Origin: Gordius sp. MW1
Taxonomy: Eukaryota > Nematomorpha > Gordioida > Gordea > Gordiidae
DNA length: 64,000 bases
Direction: 5' to 3'
NCBI GenBank assembly: GCA_964036665.1
Contig: OZ038527.1
Span: 10,447,835-10,511,834, forward strand
Part shown: positions 29,741 to 39,343 of the stretch, one piece after another
Numbering within the stretch: the stretch's first letter is position 1
Layout of the letters: every line of letters starts with the position of its first letter
Notes under the pieces: generated by a model
Told to the model about the DNA's origin: nothing
Seen by the model: the letters and a program-made list of their open reading frames with translations, nothing else
Database searches by the model: none
Program-made: the position numbers and the translations under genes

Positions 29741-32700
29741 CTTCTCTTCTTTATCGTGTTGAAAATCCCACAGACGTGGGGTAAGTTTTCAGCAGCCTCT
29801 TCCATCTGAGTCGCGTACATGCCATGCCAATTTCCATCTGTTTGACGTCCATATCCTTTTCGACCAGTCGTTTCCAGGTGGCACGTGGTCTGCCCCTTCC
29901 TCTTCTTCCAGGCACGTCCATCTCCAGCGTTCGCCGTGTGACATCGTCCTCGTCTCTTCGTAATACATGGCCGTACCACCGCAGTCGATTTTCTCTTAAG
30001 AAGTCCTTCGTCGCTTGTATACCCATCTTTGTCATCAAGGATTCGTTCTTCATGCGATCCAGCTTGGTGTAGCCTAAGCTTTATCGCACCATTCTCATTT
30101 CCGTGACTTGCAAGAGTTTCTCCTCCGCGGTGGTTACAGCCCATGTTTCGCTCCCGTAAAGCAAGACCGGTCGCACGATGGTTTTGTACGCCTTGCTTTT
30201 CAACCAAATTGGTATCTTTTTGTCACACATGACACCGGAGATGCTGCGCCACTTGAGCCATGCTTTCTTGATCCGAGAATGGACTTCGGCGGTACATCCT
30301 CCCTCTTGATGTAATAGCGAGCCAAGATATGTGAACTTATCAACCTCCGTGTACATTGGACCGTCATTTTTGTGCATTTGCGGACTACCGCCCATCGTTT
30401 GCATGTAAACCGTTTTCTTCTCGCTGACCTTTAACCCGAATTCCGAAAAACGTTCTGACCATTTTTTCGCCTGATGAAAAACCCCTTCTCTTGTTTCATC
30501 GCAAAGGACAATATCATCGGCATATAGCATAGTCCAAGGGGCTGGCTTGTGCAAGTCCTTTGTTATTGTATCCATAATTAGATTAAACAAGAATGGGCTT
30601 AACGCTGACCCTTGATGTAGTCCAATCATTATAAGGGTTTCGTTTCTCCTACGGTAGTCCTAACAGATGCAACCGCGCCATTATACATTTCCTTGATAAG
30701 TCGAACATATCCTTCGGGTATATTTCTGGCTCTAAGGGACCACCATATTAAGTCTCTCAAAACCGTATCGTAGGCCTTTTCTAAATCGATAAGACCATGT
30801 GTAAGTTCTTTCTTATGTCGCCATATTTTTCCATCGTCTGCTTCAACGCAAAGATTGGATCCATCGTTGATTTACCGGCCACGAATCCAAACTGATTGGG
30901 CGAGAGACAAACTTCGTCATTGAGCCTTTTCACTAGCACCCTTTCTAGTAGTTTTAGTCAGTGGCAAGTCAACTTGATACCTCTAAAGTTGCCACATTCC
31001 TGCGCGTCTCCTTTGCCTTTGTATATGGGTATGATCGTACTTTCCCTCCATTGGTCAGGGATACGACTCTCATACAGCATAGCGTTAAATAGGCCTGTCA
31101 TTATGTCGATTCCTTCTCCTTTGCACCCAAGCCAAGCTTCGATCGGTAAATCATCGGGACCTAGCGCTTTCCCTTTCCGCATCTTCGTTAGTTGCGCTCC
31201 TACTTCATAAGCCTGCAATGGTAAAACCAAGTTCGAGTTCGGTTCCACCCTCTCTAGCGGTCTTCTATCTTTTGTTTTGTTCATCATATTTTGGAAATAA
31301 TCTTTCCATCTTTTGATGACTTCCTTCGGTTTGCACAACGTTCGTCCCTCTTCGCTTTTAATGACTTTCAGTGTCCCGACATCTCGACTTTTTTTCTCCC
31401 TGATCTTTGCGAGTTTATACATGACTATGTCGCCGCCCTTGGTATCGAGCTTGTTTGCCATATCGGTGTAAGCCTCGTTCTTCGCTATCGCAACCGCTAT
31501 CTTAGCTTTGCGTTTCGCTTCACGATATGCCACGTAGTCTTCTCCTTTCTTCGTTTTGTACCATCGTAGGTACAACGCCTTCTTTTCTTCTATAGCCTCT
31601 TTGACCGAGTCATTCCACCACCATAGTTCACGCTTGTGAGCTCTGCCGCCCTTAGTTCGTCCCAAGATTTGAAAGGCCGTTTCCTTTAGAACATTTGCAA
31701 CGGTGTCCCACCTTTTGTTAATGTCGCCCCCCAAGCCTGCAACCTTCAAGAGCGGAGTTGCTCGAGCGTGAAACATTTCATTTGCGCGATCATCCTTAAG
31801 CTTTTCGTACTTTGTCCTTGGTGTGTAGACTTTTCTCATTTCGGGAAAAATCTTTCTTGCTATATCGAGGACAACTGGCCGATGTTGCTTGGCGATTTCT
31901 TCCCCCGGTATAACCATGCAATCTTTAACTTGCCACAAATTTTTGCGCTTCACTAGGATGTAGTCGACCTGTGTAAGGTGATCCCCACTGCTGTACGTCG
32001 CTAAATGTTTGGTACGCTTCTGAAAGAAGGTATTCACAATGGCCATATCGTAAGCTTGCGCCATCTGTAGTAACTTCTCTCCCTCTTTATTCTTCAACCC
32101 ATAGCCATGCCCGCCGTGATTTCGTTCGTACACGCCCCTTTCTTTCCCAACGTGCCCATTAAAGTCTGCTCCGATGATGAGATTCTAGTCAGGCTTCACG
32201 TAGCGTATTTCTTTTTCGAGCTTTTCATAGAATTCGTCCTTCTCATTTTCGGAACATCCAACCTGGGGCGAATACGCACAAATAACATTGACAAGGCCGC
32301 CTTGATCCGCCAGCTTTATGCACATCAATCTATCCGAGCATCGTTTGACTTCGACTACCTTGTCCTTAAAGGAATCGCTAAGCACTATACCGACCCCGTT
32401 CTTCCGTGATCTGGAACCCGAGTAGTATAGCTTGTAACCATCTCCTAGCTCCCTGGCTTTTGTTCCATGCTACCGCGTTTCTTGTAGACACGCTATGTGT
32501 ATCCTTCGCCTTTTTAGCATCTGCGCAACCTCGATGCTCTTCCCCGTCAGCGTGCCCACATTCCAGCTGGCCACTCTTGTCCGTTCGACAACTAGATTCC
32601 TTAACCGCATTCGTTGTGAGTGAGGCGGTAACCCTTGTATACTTTTCACATTGCACGGGCGGATGATGCAATGCGCGTCGTTTGGGGGAGACGCCCTAGC

Positions 32701-32824
32701 ATTCTGGTATAAGTTCGTATTTGAAGCTGCCATGTTGTTTGGAGTTGCTTTTTACAGCCGGCTTCCGACCTGACGCCAACCCTCCACTTTTTTCACACGG
32801 ACTTGGGACCGTCGTTGGTAGTGT
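29741..32824 (-). mobile_element. Full-length RTE-type LINE, 3084 bp
   Basis: It lies between perfect 16-bp target duplications TTACCCTTTACATTAT (29725-29740, 32825-32840). The length fits the RTE clade (about 3.2 kb). The 5' end is short, the coding region starts near 32733, and the 3' end is a short AAGAAG-rich tail without a long poly(A), also as in RTE. The 5' first 90 bp match the start of the deleted copy at 18740. Confidence 0.95.
29751..32733 (-). pseudogene. RTE endonuclease-reverse transcriptase, nearly intact
   Basis: The protein starts with MAASNTNLYQNARASPPNDA. It then has an AP-endonuclease-like domain (VASWNVGTLTGKS, IHIACLQETR, NGVGIVLSDSF, ICAYSPQVGC, NLIIGADFNGHVG, THLTQVDYILV-like). 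Next come the reverse transcriptase (WRESTIIPIYKGKGD, GFVAGKSTMDPIFALK, GLHQGSALSPFLFNLIMD, catalytic LYADDIVLCDE) and the family C-terminus (WLKWRSISGVMCDKK, YGHVLRRDEDDVT, GRRGRGRPRATW). Damage: TAG at 32470-32472 and 32185-32187 where Trp is expected, TGA at 30958-30960 where the sister copy has Ser, and two small frameshifting deletions near 30790 and 30630. It is therefore dead but young. This family is often annotated in databases as craniofacial development protein 2-like. Confidence 0.92.
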
Positions 32825-33049
32825 TTACCCTTTACATTATAGAAGTAGAATTAGCAAGTGAACTCTCTCACTGAATTTTCTGTGCGATTTCGCACTACAC
32901 TAAAATATACGAGCATAAGCTTTATTAATAAACTAGCTGTGCCCCGCTAAGCGTTGCTTTGGCTTAGTCCTATTAACTAAATAATTAATATATGTGAAAA
33001 ATTTAATATGATTATAAAAAACTCGGGCCTTCGGCCCTCGTGGGAAGGG

Positions 33050-33098
33050 GGAGAAGGGAAGGGAAGGGAAGGGAAGGGAAGAGGGGAAGGGAAGGGGG
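33050..33098. repeat. Purine-rich (GGGAA)n tract
   Basis: A run of GGGAAGGGAAGGGAAGGGAA-type units, all purine on the + strand, sits inside the Helitron. It could form triplex or slipped DNA. Confidence 0.8.
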
Positions 33099-33439
33099 GA
33101 CGACTCATCTGTACTTCTTATAAATGTATCATATTTGCTATGCAATTTATGGGCGAGAAAGGGGGGAAGGGGCGAGAATGCCTATAGGGGGGTATTAAAT
33201 GCCTAATGATTAATTAATTATTTATACAAATTTTCCATTATAGGCAAAATGTAATAAATGCAAAATGTAATATAGGCAAGGGTTAGGGTTAGATTTAGTG
33301 TTTGCATCTAGTTGCGTATTACATTAGTTTTTATTGATTATGGGTCTAACAAACATTATATTATAAAACAACACAATGTTAAGAATTTGAGAATTGTTGG
33401 GAGAAATTTTTTGTTGAATTTGAACAATTTTTAATTAAA

Positions 33440-34400
33440 AGAATCAAAAATTTGGCCAATGGTCACTTTTTCTCTATTGGTCAGTACCAACAGATACTCT
33501 ATAAGTCCATGATAGCCAAAAAAACGGAAAAAAAAATTTTGATGCTCACTTTGGCCAATAGTCATTTTTTTCCATTGGTCAGCAGCCAGCACACGGTAAA
33601 AGTGGATATAAATTCATAAGAGTAAAAAAAACGAAAAAAAAATTTTCGAATCACATTTTGGCCAATGGTCATTTTTTTCCATTGGTCAGCAGCCAGGACA
33701 CGGTAAAAGTGGATATAAATTTATAATAGTAAAAAAAAAACGAAAAAAAAGTTTTCGAATCACATTTTGGCCAATGGTCATTTTATTCCATTGGTCAGCA
33801 GCCAGCGGACGGCCAAAAAGTCATAATAGCAATGGTAGGAACAGGAACAATCACAATAGTCAAAAAAAAACGAAAAAAATAATTTCGATTCACATTTTGG
33901 CCAATGGTCATTTTTTCAATCGGTCAGGAGCCAGCGGACGGCCAAAAAGTCATAATAGCAATGGTAGTAACAGGAACAATCATAATAGTCAAAAAAAAAC
34001 GAAAAAATAAACTCGGATTCACATTTTGGCCAATGGTCATTTTTTTCATTGGTCAGCAGCCAACGGACGGCCAAAAAGTCTTATTATCAATGATAGTAAC
34101 AAGAACAATCATAAGAGTCAAAAAAACTCCGGGATTCTAACCCAAAAACTAGTTAAATTGCATAGCAATTAAAAGTAAACAACTTTTATTTATGTTTATT
34201 ATATAACATTGGTCAGCAGCCAGCGGACGGCCAAAAAGTCATAATAGCAATGGTAGAAACAGGAACAATCATAATAGTCAAAAAAAACGAAAAAAATAAT
34301 TTCGATTCACATTTTGGCCAATGGTCATTTTTTTCATTGGTCAGCAGCCAGCGGACGGCCAAAAATTCTTATTATCAATGATAGTAACAAGAACAATCAT
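33440..34400. repeat. Minisatellite array, about 120-130 bp unit
   Basis: Units share CATTTTGGCCAATGGTCATT, TTCATTGGTCAGCAGCCAGC, GGACGGCCAAAAAGTCATAA and AACAGGAACAATCATAATAG followed by CAAAAAAAACGAAAAAA. About seven to eight units are seen, near 33450, 33570, 33660, 33770, 33895, 34020, 34205 (half unit) and 34310. The open frames of 78 residues at 33774-34140 are by-products of the repeat. The array is interrupted at 34147-34207 by one copy of the 60-bp repeat described next. Confidence 0.85.
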
Positions 34401-34435
34401 AAGAGTCAAAAAAACTCCGGGATTCTAACCCCAAA

Positions 34436-34678
34436 ACTAGTTAAATTGCATAGCAATTAAAAAGTAAACAACTTTTATTTATGTTTATTATATAACTAGT
34501 TAAATTGCATAGCATTAAAAGTAAACAACTTTTATCTATGTTTATTATATAACAAAAACTAGTTAAATTGCATAGCAATTAAAAGTAAACAACTTTTATT
34601 TATGTTTATTATATAACTAGTTAAATTGCATAGCAATTAAAAGTAAACAACTTTTATTTATGTTTATTATATAATAGA
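34436..34678. repeat. 60-bp tandem repeat, four copies
   Basis: Each unit reads AACTAGTTAAATTGCATAGC, AATTAAAAGTAAACAACTTT, TATTTATGTTTATTATATAA. Copies start near 34436, 34496, 34557 and 34616, and a fifth lies apart at 34147. The copies are almost identical, so the array is recent. Confidence 0.9.
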
Positions 34679-34860
34679 TAATTTAACAAATCTCATATAT
34701 AACACACCGAGGGAGATAGAGATGAGGGGTGGGGCACCTCTTATGCATTAATTCAAAAAATAACACAGCGAGGGAGATAGAGATGAGGGGTGGGGCACCT
34801 CTTTCTCATCCATTAATTTAAAAAAGCGATAACCTAATATACCCAATGCAAATAGTTAGG

Positions 34861-34935
34861 GATGGACGGACGGACGGACAGACGGACGGACGGACAACAA
34901 AAAACGAGTCCATAAATTGCATAGCAATTAATAAA
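34861..34935. repeat. (GGAC)n microsatellite with hairpin tail module
   Basis: GGACGGACGGACAGACGGAC-type repeats lead into AACAAAAAACGAGTCCATAA and then the imperfect palindrome AAATTGCATAGCAATTAATA. The same three-part module is found at 62727-62785 and, as the complement, at 27690-27735. Confidence 0.8.
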
Positions 34936-35709
34936 TATTAGACTTATACATTTTATATATTGAAATGGGGCACAAATTTTATCACGTCATGGATTTTATG
35001 AACCCACTATTTTTAGTATATATATATAATAAGACAAACCAAATGCAAATTCTGTTTTAGTCATCAAATCCGACTAAAATTAAATGTTTTTGAAAAAATT
35101 GCTGATTAATGTTGTTACTTATTATACAATAATACCATTATTTTATTCTAGTTAGCTTATTTATTTGAAATACAATTCCTTTAATATAATAAAATAATTA
35201 ATTGAAGGATGGATAATTATTAAAAATATCCTTTTATGATCGACCACGTGATAATAATTAATTTAAATTTTATTTATTTAATTTAAATAGTTTGTTAAAC
35301 CCCAATAATTTTGACCATACTGTAACATTTTTATTATACTTTTAAATATGTAATTCGAGAAAACTTCAGCCTTGTATGTATGACGTCATTATTGTATATG
35401 ATGCTATAAATGAAACTGGCCGGGAAATGTCCGATATTTTTAAAACGAAAAGGTATTTTAGGAATCTGAAAAAGCTATTTTGCCCCTGGCCCTGGGCACC
35501 TACTGCTAAATTTTCGCGCGAATCGGGCCGGTAGTTTCAGAATTTAGCCCTTTTTAAAACTAAAAGGAATTTTAGGATTCTGCAAAAGCTATTTTACCCC
35601 TGGCCGCCCTGGGAACCTACGGGAAGTTTCGCGCGAATCGGACCGGTAGTTTTAGAATTTAGCCCTTATCCACTTACATACATACACTTTACTTTTTATA
35701 TATAGATTA

Positions 35710-36845
35710 ATTAGTGATTGAGTCATTTAAAAAAAGGAATAATTAAATATTGGGCGGGGTATTACACTATAATAGAATCGTATAATTTTTGATTGTAAAA
35801 GTATTTGCCATAAAATTGTATATGTGCCATTTATAGAAATAATCAAAACTTTTATTCCTACCAGTAACAATGCTACTTCTATTGTTGTATTTTGTGCCGC
35901 CACATATGTTTTAAATATTGATAAAAAGAATCCACCCGTACCTTTTAGGTTTCTATTGTAATAAACATGCAATAAATTCTGTAGGAACGAAGTGACGAAG
36001 GTTATTTCAGATGGCTACAAATATTTTCTAGAATCATCTATTAAAAACATTACTTATTTTTACCAGCGCTAACTAAGGGTTCCACCTAGTTCAAATATGC
36101 AAATGACACGTTTATACAGGTTTTTTGAATAAATAAATGAGGTACCTTTTTGATTTTTGTAATTTATTTATTTATATAATAATTTAAATAAATTAGGGAA
36201 AAAATTAAGATAGTTTAAAATTTTCTTCATAAAAGTCGAGACATATCGAGATTTCTAGTCGAGACGAGACCGAGATTTTTCTAGACCGAAACGAGATTAA
36301 GATTTATTGGCACCCGAGACGAAATGAGAATTTGCTTCCGAGACCGAGATGAGAACGAAACATTAAAAGTGATGTATGGAGCAGGGACAGTCAAGTAAAG
36401 AAGAGGAAAGTTTGCTTACCATAAATATGTAAGTATTGATCTTGATATACAAGAAGGACACTGAAATTAAAAGATGAGCGATATATTAGATGTGGTTCTT
36501 GATTGGAGAAAGTTGGTCGTGATTGAGATGCTATTACTATCTGGAGAGATATGAAAGTCACTTGAGACAATGCATAAAAGAGGTGGTAAGCAAAAGAGAG
36601 AAGAACTTAAGCGGTTATGAATACGTAAAATTGATATGAACATGAAAATGAGTAAGCTAAACAAAAGCTGGTATGTGAGCAGGTGTATATGGAAAAAATA
36701 TTTGAGTGATATCTACGCCAAGTGCGACAACTAATTGAATTAATTGAAATCAACCAGCAATTTACAAATTAGGACATTGAGGGAAGTTTGGTCATTTTTA
36801 GTTAACATAGAGCGAAGCATTGGACATTTAACTACATTCTAATGT
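35710..36845. other. Intergenic sequence with GAGAC-rich patch
   Basis: No gene is supported. At 36235-36362 the words CGAGACGAGACCGAGAT and GAGACCGAGATGAGAACGAA recur in a roughly 100-bp patch, resembling subterminal repeats of a degraded DNA transposon. Terminal repeats could not be defined. Confidence 0.4.
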
Positions 36846-37284
36846 TGTAAAAACGGCTGGGTTTTGTTTGTTTTTCTTAGTCGCATAAACAGACCAAAAT
36901 TCTTTTGGTCAAACATTTGGCATTATGTAGTGTTGTTAAAATGCCAAAATGCTACTACCATAACCTATGGTAGTAGCATACATCTCGCCCATTACCATCA
37001 TCATAACCAGCACCATGCTGCTTAATAACCCGGTTGCTATCACTGGCAACCATGGTTGCTTGGTTGGGAGAGATGTAAGTAACCGGGCATTTGGCAGATT
37101 GGATTGATATAAACCGTGGTATTGAGCAGGCTTGTTTTAAACTAAACATGGTTTTTAGCAAATTTATGTTTAGCTTACTATTAGAGTTGGTAACTGCCTT
37201 ATAATGCTAATCAATATTTTTCAATCATATATTAATACAAAAATGGTGTTAAAAAATTAAAATATATTATAAATTTGTCCCGTT

Positions 37285-37535
37285 ATTTTGCCCCCCCCCA
37301 ATTTTTTATTCTCTTTCTCACCAAGGGGGAGGGGGGGGGGGGGGTGTTTTGCCCCCCCCCCCAATTTTTTATCCTCTTTCTCACCAGGGGGGAGGGGGGG
37401 GGGGGTGTTTTGCCTCCCCCCTTATTTTGTATCCTCTTTCTTACCAGGGGGAAGGGGGGGGGGGGTGTTTTGCCCCCCCCCCTATTTTTTGCCCCCCCCC
37501 CCCCTTATTTTTTACCCTCTTTCTAACCAGTGGGG
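37285..37535. repeat. Inverted counterpart array, 4-5 units
   Basis: Complementary units of the array at 38085-38865: TTTTTTATCCTCTTTCTCAC, then C and G runs, then TGTTTTGCCCCCC. The frames of 65-91 residues here are repeat artefacts. Confidence 0.85.
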
Positions 37536-38084
37536 AGGGATTTTAAAATTTATATTTAAATAAATTCCAAAATGCTCGTTATAATGGTTTTAAAAATTAC
37601 AGGAACTTATGGCTGAAGCGTTGCAATTAATGTTATTTATAATTGACTTAAAATGATTAAAAAATAATTTTATCATATAGAAGCAACTGTCTATCCCTTT
37701 AAATATTTTCAACCACTTTGACTAAAACTTTATTTTGATATATCAAAAGTGGCAATCTTAAATCATTTCCTATTGTTTCTAAAAACTCCTTCCCCCTACT
37801 GCACATGATGGCAACATGCTGTTGCTGAGAAATTGGAAGTAATTTAATAAATATTGCAATAAAGCCCTGCCCTTGCCCTACCCATACTCTCATTTCACGT
37901 CATCTCTCCCTCTAGCTCTACTTTATTGTAAAAATTTTATATTTTCAGTTTTAACATAAATACTCAACGCGATCGCGATAAAAGCCTTCGATATATAAAT
38001 AATAATTAATTTAACAATTTTTTTATATGAATTCCTCATTATCACATGCAATTTCAAGTCAGAAAGAGGGTAAAAAATAAGGAA

Positions 38085-38865
38085 GGGGGCAAAACACCCC
38101 TCCCCCCTCCCCGGTGAGAAAGAGGATAAAAAATTTGGGGGGGGGGGCAAAACACCCCCCCCCCCCCTCTGGTGAGAAAGAGGATAAAAAATTAGGGGAG
38201 GGGGCAAAACACCCCCCCTCCCCCCTGGTGAGAAAGAGGATAAAAAATAAGGGGGGGGGGGCAAAACACCCCCCCCCCCCTGGTGAGAAAGAGGGTAAAA
38301 AATTAGGGGGGGGGCAAAACACCCCCCCCCCCCCTTCCCCCTGGTGAGAAAGAGGATAAAAAATAAGGGGGGGGGGCAAAACACCCCTCCAATCTGGTGA
38401 GAAAGAGGGTAAAAAATAAGGGGGAGGGGGCAAAACACCCCCCCCCCCCCCCCTTTAGTGAGAAAGAGAATAAAAAATTAGGGGGGGGGGCAAAACACCC
38501 GCCCCCCCTTCCCCCTGGTGAGAAAGAGGGTAAAAAAATAGGGGAGGGGGCAAAACACCCCCTCCCCTCTGGTCAGAAAGAGGGTAAAAAATAAGGGGGG
38601 GGGGCAAAACACCCCCCCCCCCCTCCCCCTGGTGAGAAAGAGGATAAAAAATAAGGGGGGGGGGGCAAAACACCCCTCCCCTCTGGTGAGAAAGAGGGTA
38701 AAAAATTAGAGGGGGATAAAAAATTAGGGGGGGGGGGCAAAACACCCCCCCCCCCCCTCCCCCCTGGTGAGAAAGAGGATAAAAAATTAGGGGGGGGGGC
38801 AAAACACCCCCTCCCCCCTCCCCCCTGGTTAAAAAGAGGATAAAAAATTTGGAGGGGGGCAAAAT
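38085..38865. repeat. Tandem array of about 58-bp units, each a G-run/C-run hairpin
   Basis: Each unit is GGTGAGAAAGAGGATAAAAA, then ATTAG or ATAAG, then 7-11 G, then CAAAACA, then 8-14 C with a T or two. G run and C run are complementary around the CAAAACA loop, so each unit can fold as a hairpin or, on one strand, as a G-quadruplex. Starts lie near 38112, 38171, 38227, 38282, 38343, 38396, 38456, 38517, 38572, 38630, 38685, 38766 and 38826. The long frames of 124-171 residues across it are low-complexity artefacts. Run lengths in the assembly should be treated with caution. Confidence 0.88.
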
Positions 38866-39343
38866 AAAGGGACAAATTTATAATATATTTTAATTTTTTA
38901 ACACCATTTTTGGATAAATATATGATTGAAAAATATTGATTAGCATTATATGGCAGCTACCAACTCTAATAGTAAGCTAAAATTAAATTTGCTAAAAACC
39001 ATTTAGTTTAAAACAAGCCTGCTCAATACCACGGTTATATCAACCCAATCTGCCAAATGCCCGGTTACTTGCATCTCTCCCATCCAAGCAACCATGGCAA
39101 CTTTAATCTGCCATGCTAGTAACCGGGTTATTAACCAGTATGTGCTGCTAAATAATGATGGTAATGGTAGGAGATATGTGCCCATTACCAGGTTTAGCAC
39201 TATACCAGCACAACCAATTCGAGCAGATTAACAACACTATGTTTATGTTTAATTGGCTAAAACTAATGGTCGACCAAACAAAACCCAGCCTTTACAATAC
39301 AAAAAAAACGTATCATTTTGCATGCAGGGCATTTAAATTCGGA

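Larger units (their letters stand above)
32933..35706 (-). mobile_element. Helitron-like element, minus strand, 2774 bp, with nested repeats
   Basis: On the minus strand it starts TCTATATATAAAAAGTAAAG (from 35706). It ends GCACAGCTAG at 32933, preceded by a hairpin-prone AGCCAAAGCAACGCTTAGCG. It is inserted between A and T with no duplication. These are Helitron hallmarks: 5' TC, 3' hairpin then CTAG, A/T target. The 5' 720 bp match the element at 40681-42264 on the other strand, including the words CGATTCGCGCGAAA and ATGACGTCATTATTGTATAT. No Rep/helicase frame is present, so it is non-autonomous. The middle (about 33030-34930) holds tandem repeats absent from the other copy and probably represents captured or nested DNA. 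Confidence 0.75.
36850..39298. mobile_element. Foldback-like element with G-run/C-run hairpin arrays
   Basis: Two long arms face each other. Ends: GGCTGGGTTTTGTTTG near 36854 and its complement near 39275-39290. Then come matching blocks, in inverted order, such as GGTTGCTTGGTTGGGAGAGA against its complement near 39080, and TAAAATATATTATAAATTTG (37258-37277) against its complement near 38877. Next to the loop each arm carries a tandem array: about 4-5 units at 37285-37535 and about 13 units at 38085-38865. The loop is 37540-38050. Arms built of tandem repeats are the design of foldback (FB) transposons. A target duplication was not found. The element ends about 45 bp before the SGPL1 start codon. 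Confidence 0.7.

Noticed and set aside
33774..34140. Two 78-residue frames
   Set aside because: They arise from the minisatellite; the two frames overlap and are repeat translations.
37923..38438. Open frames of 124-171 residues (and 135 at 38455-38862) rich in Pro, Phe, Leu, Gly
   Set aside because: They are readings of the tandem G-run/C-run array in several frames; repeat length changes keep them open, and the residues repeat with the DNA unit.
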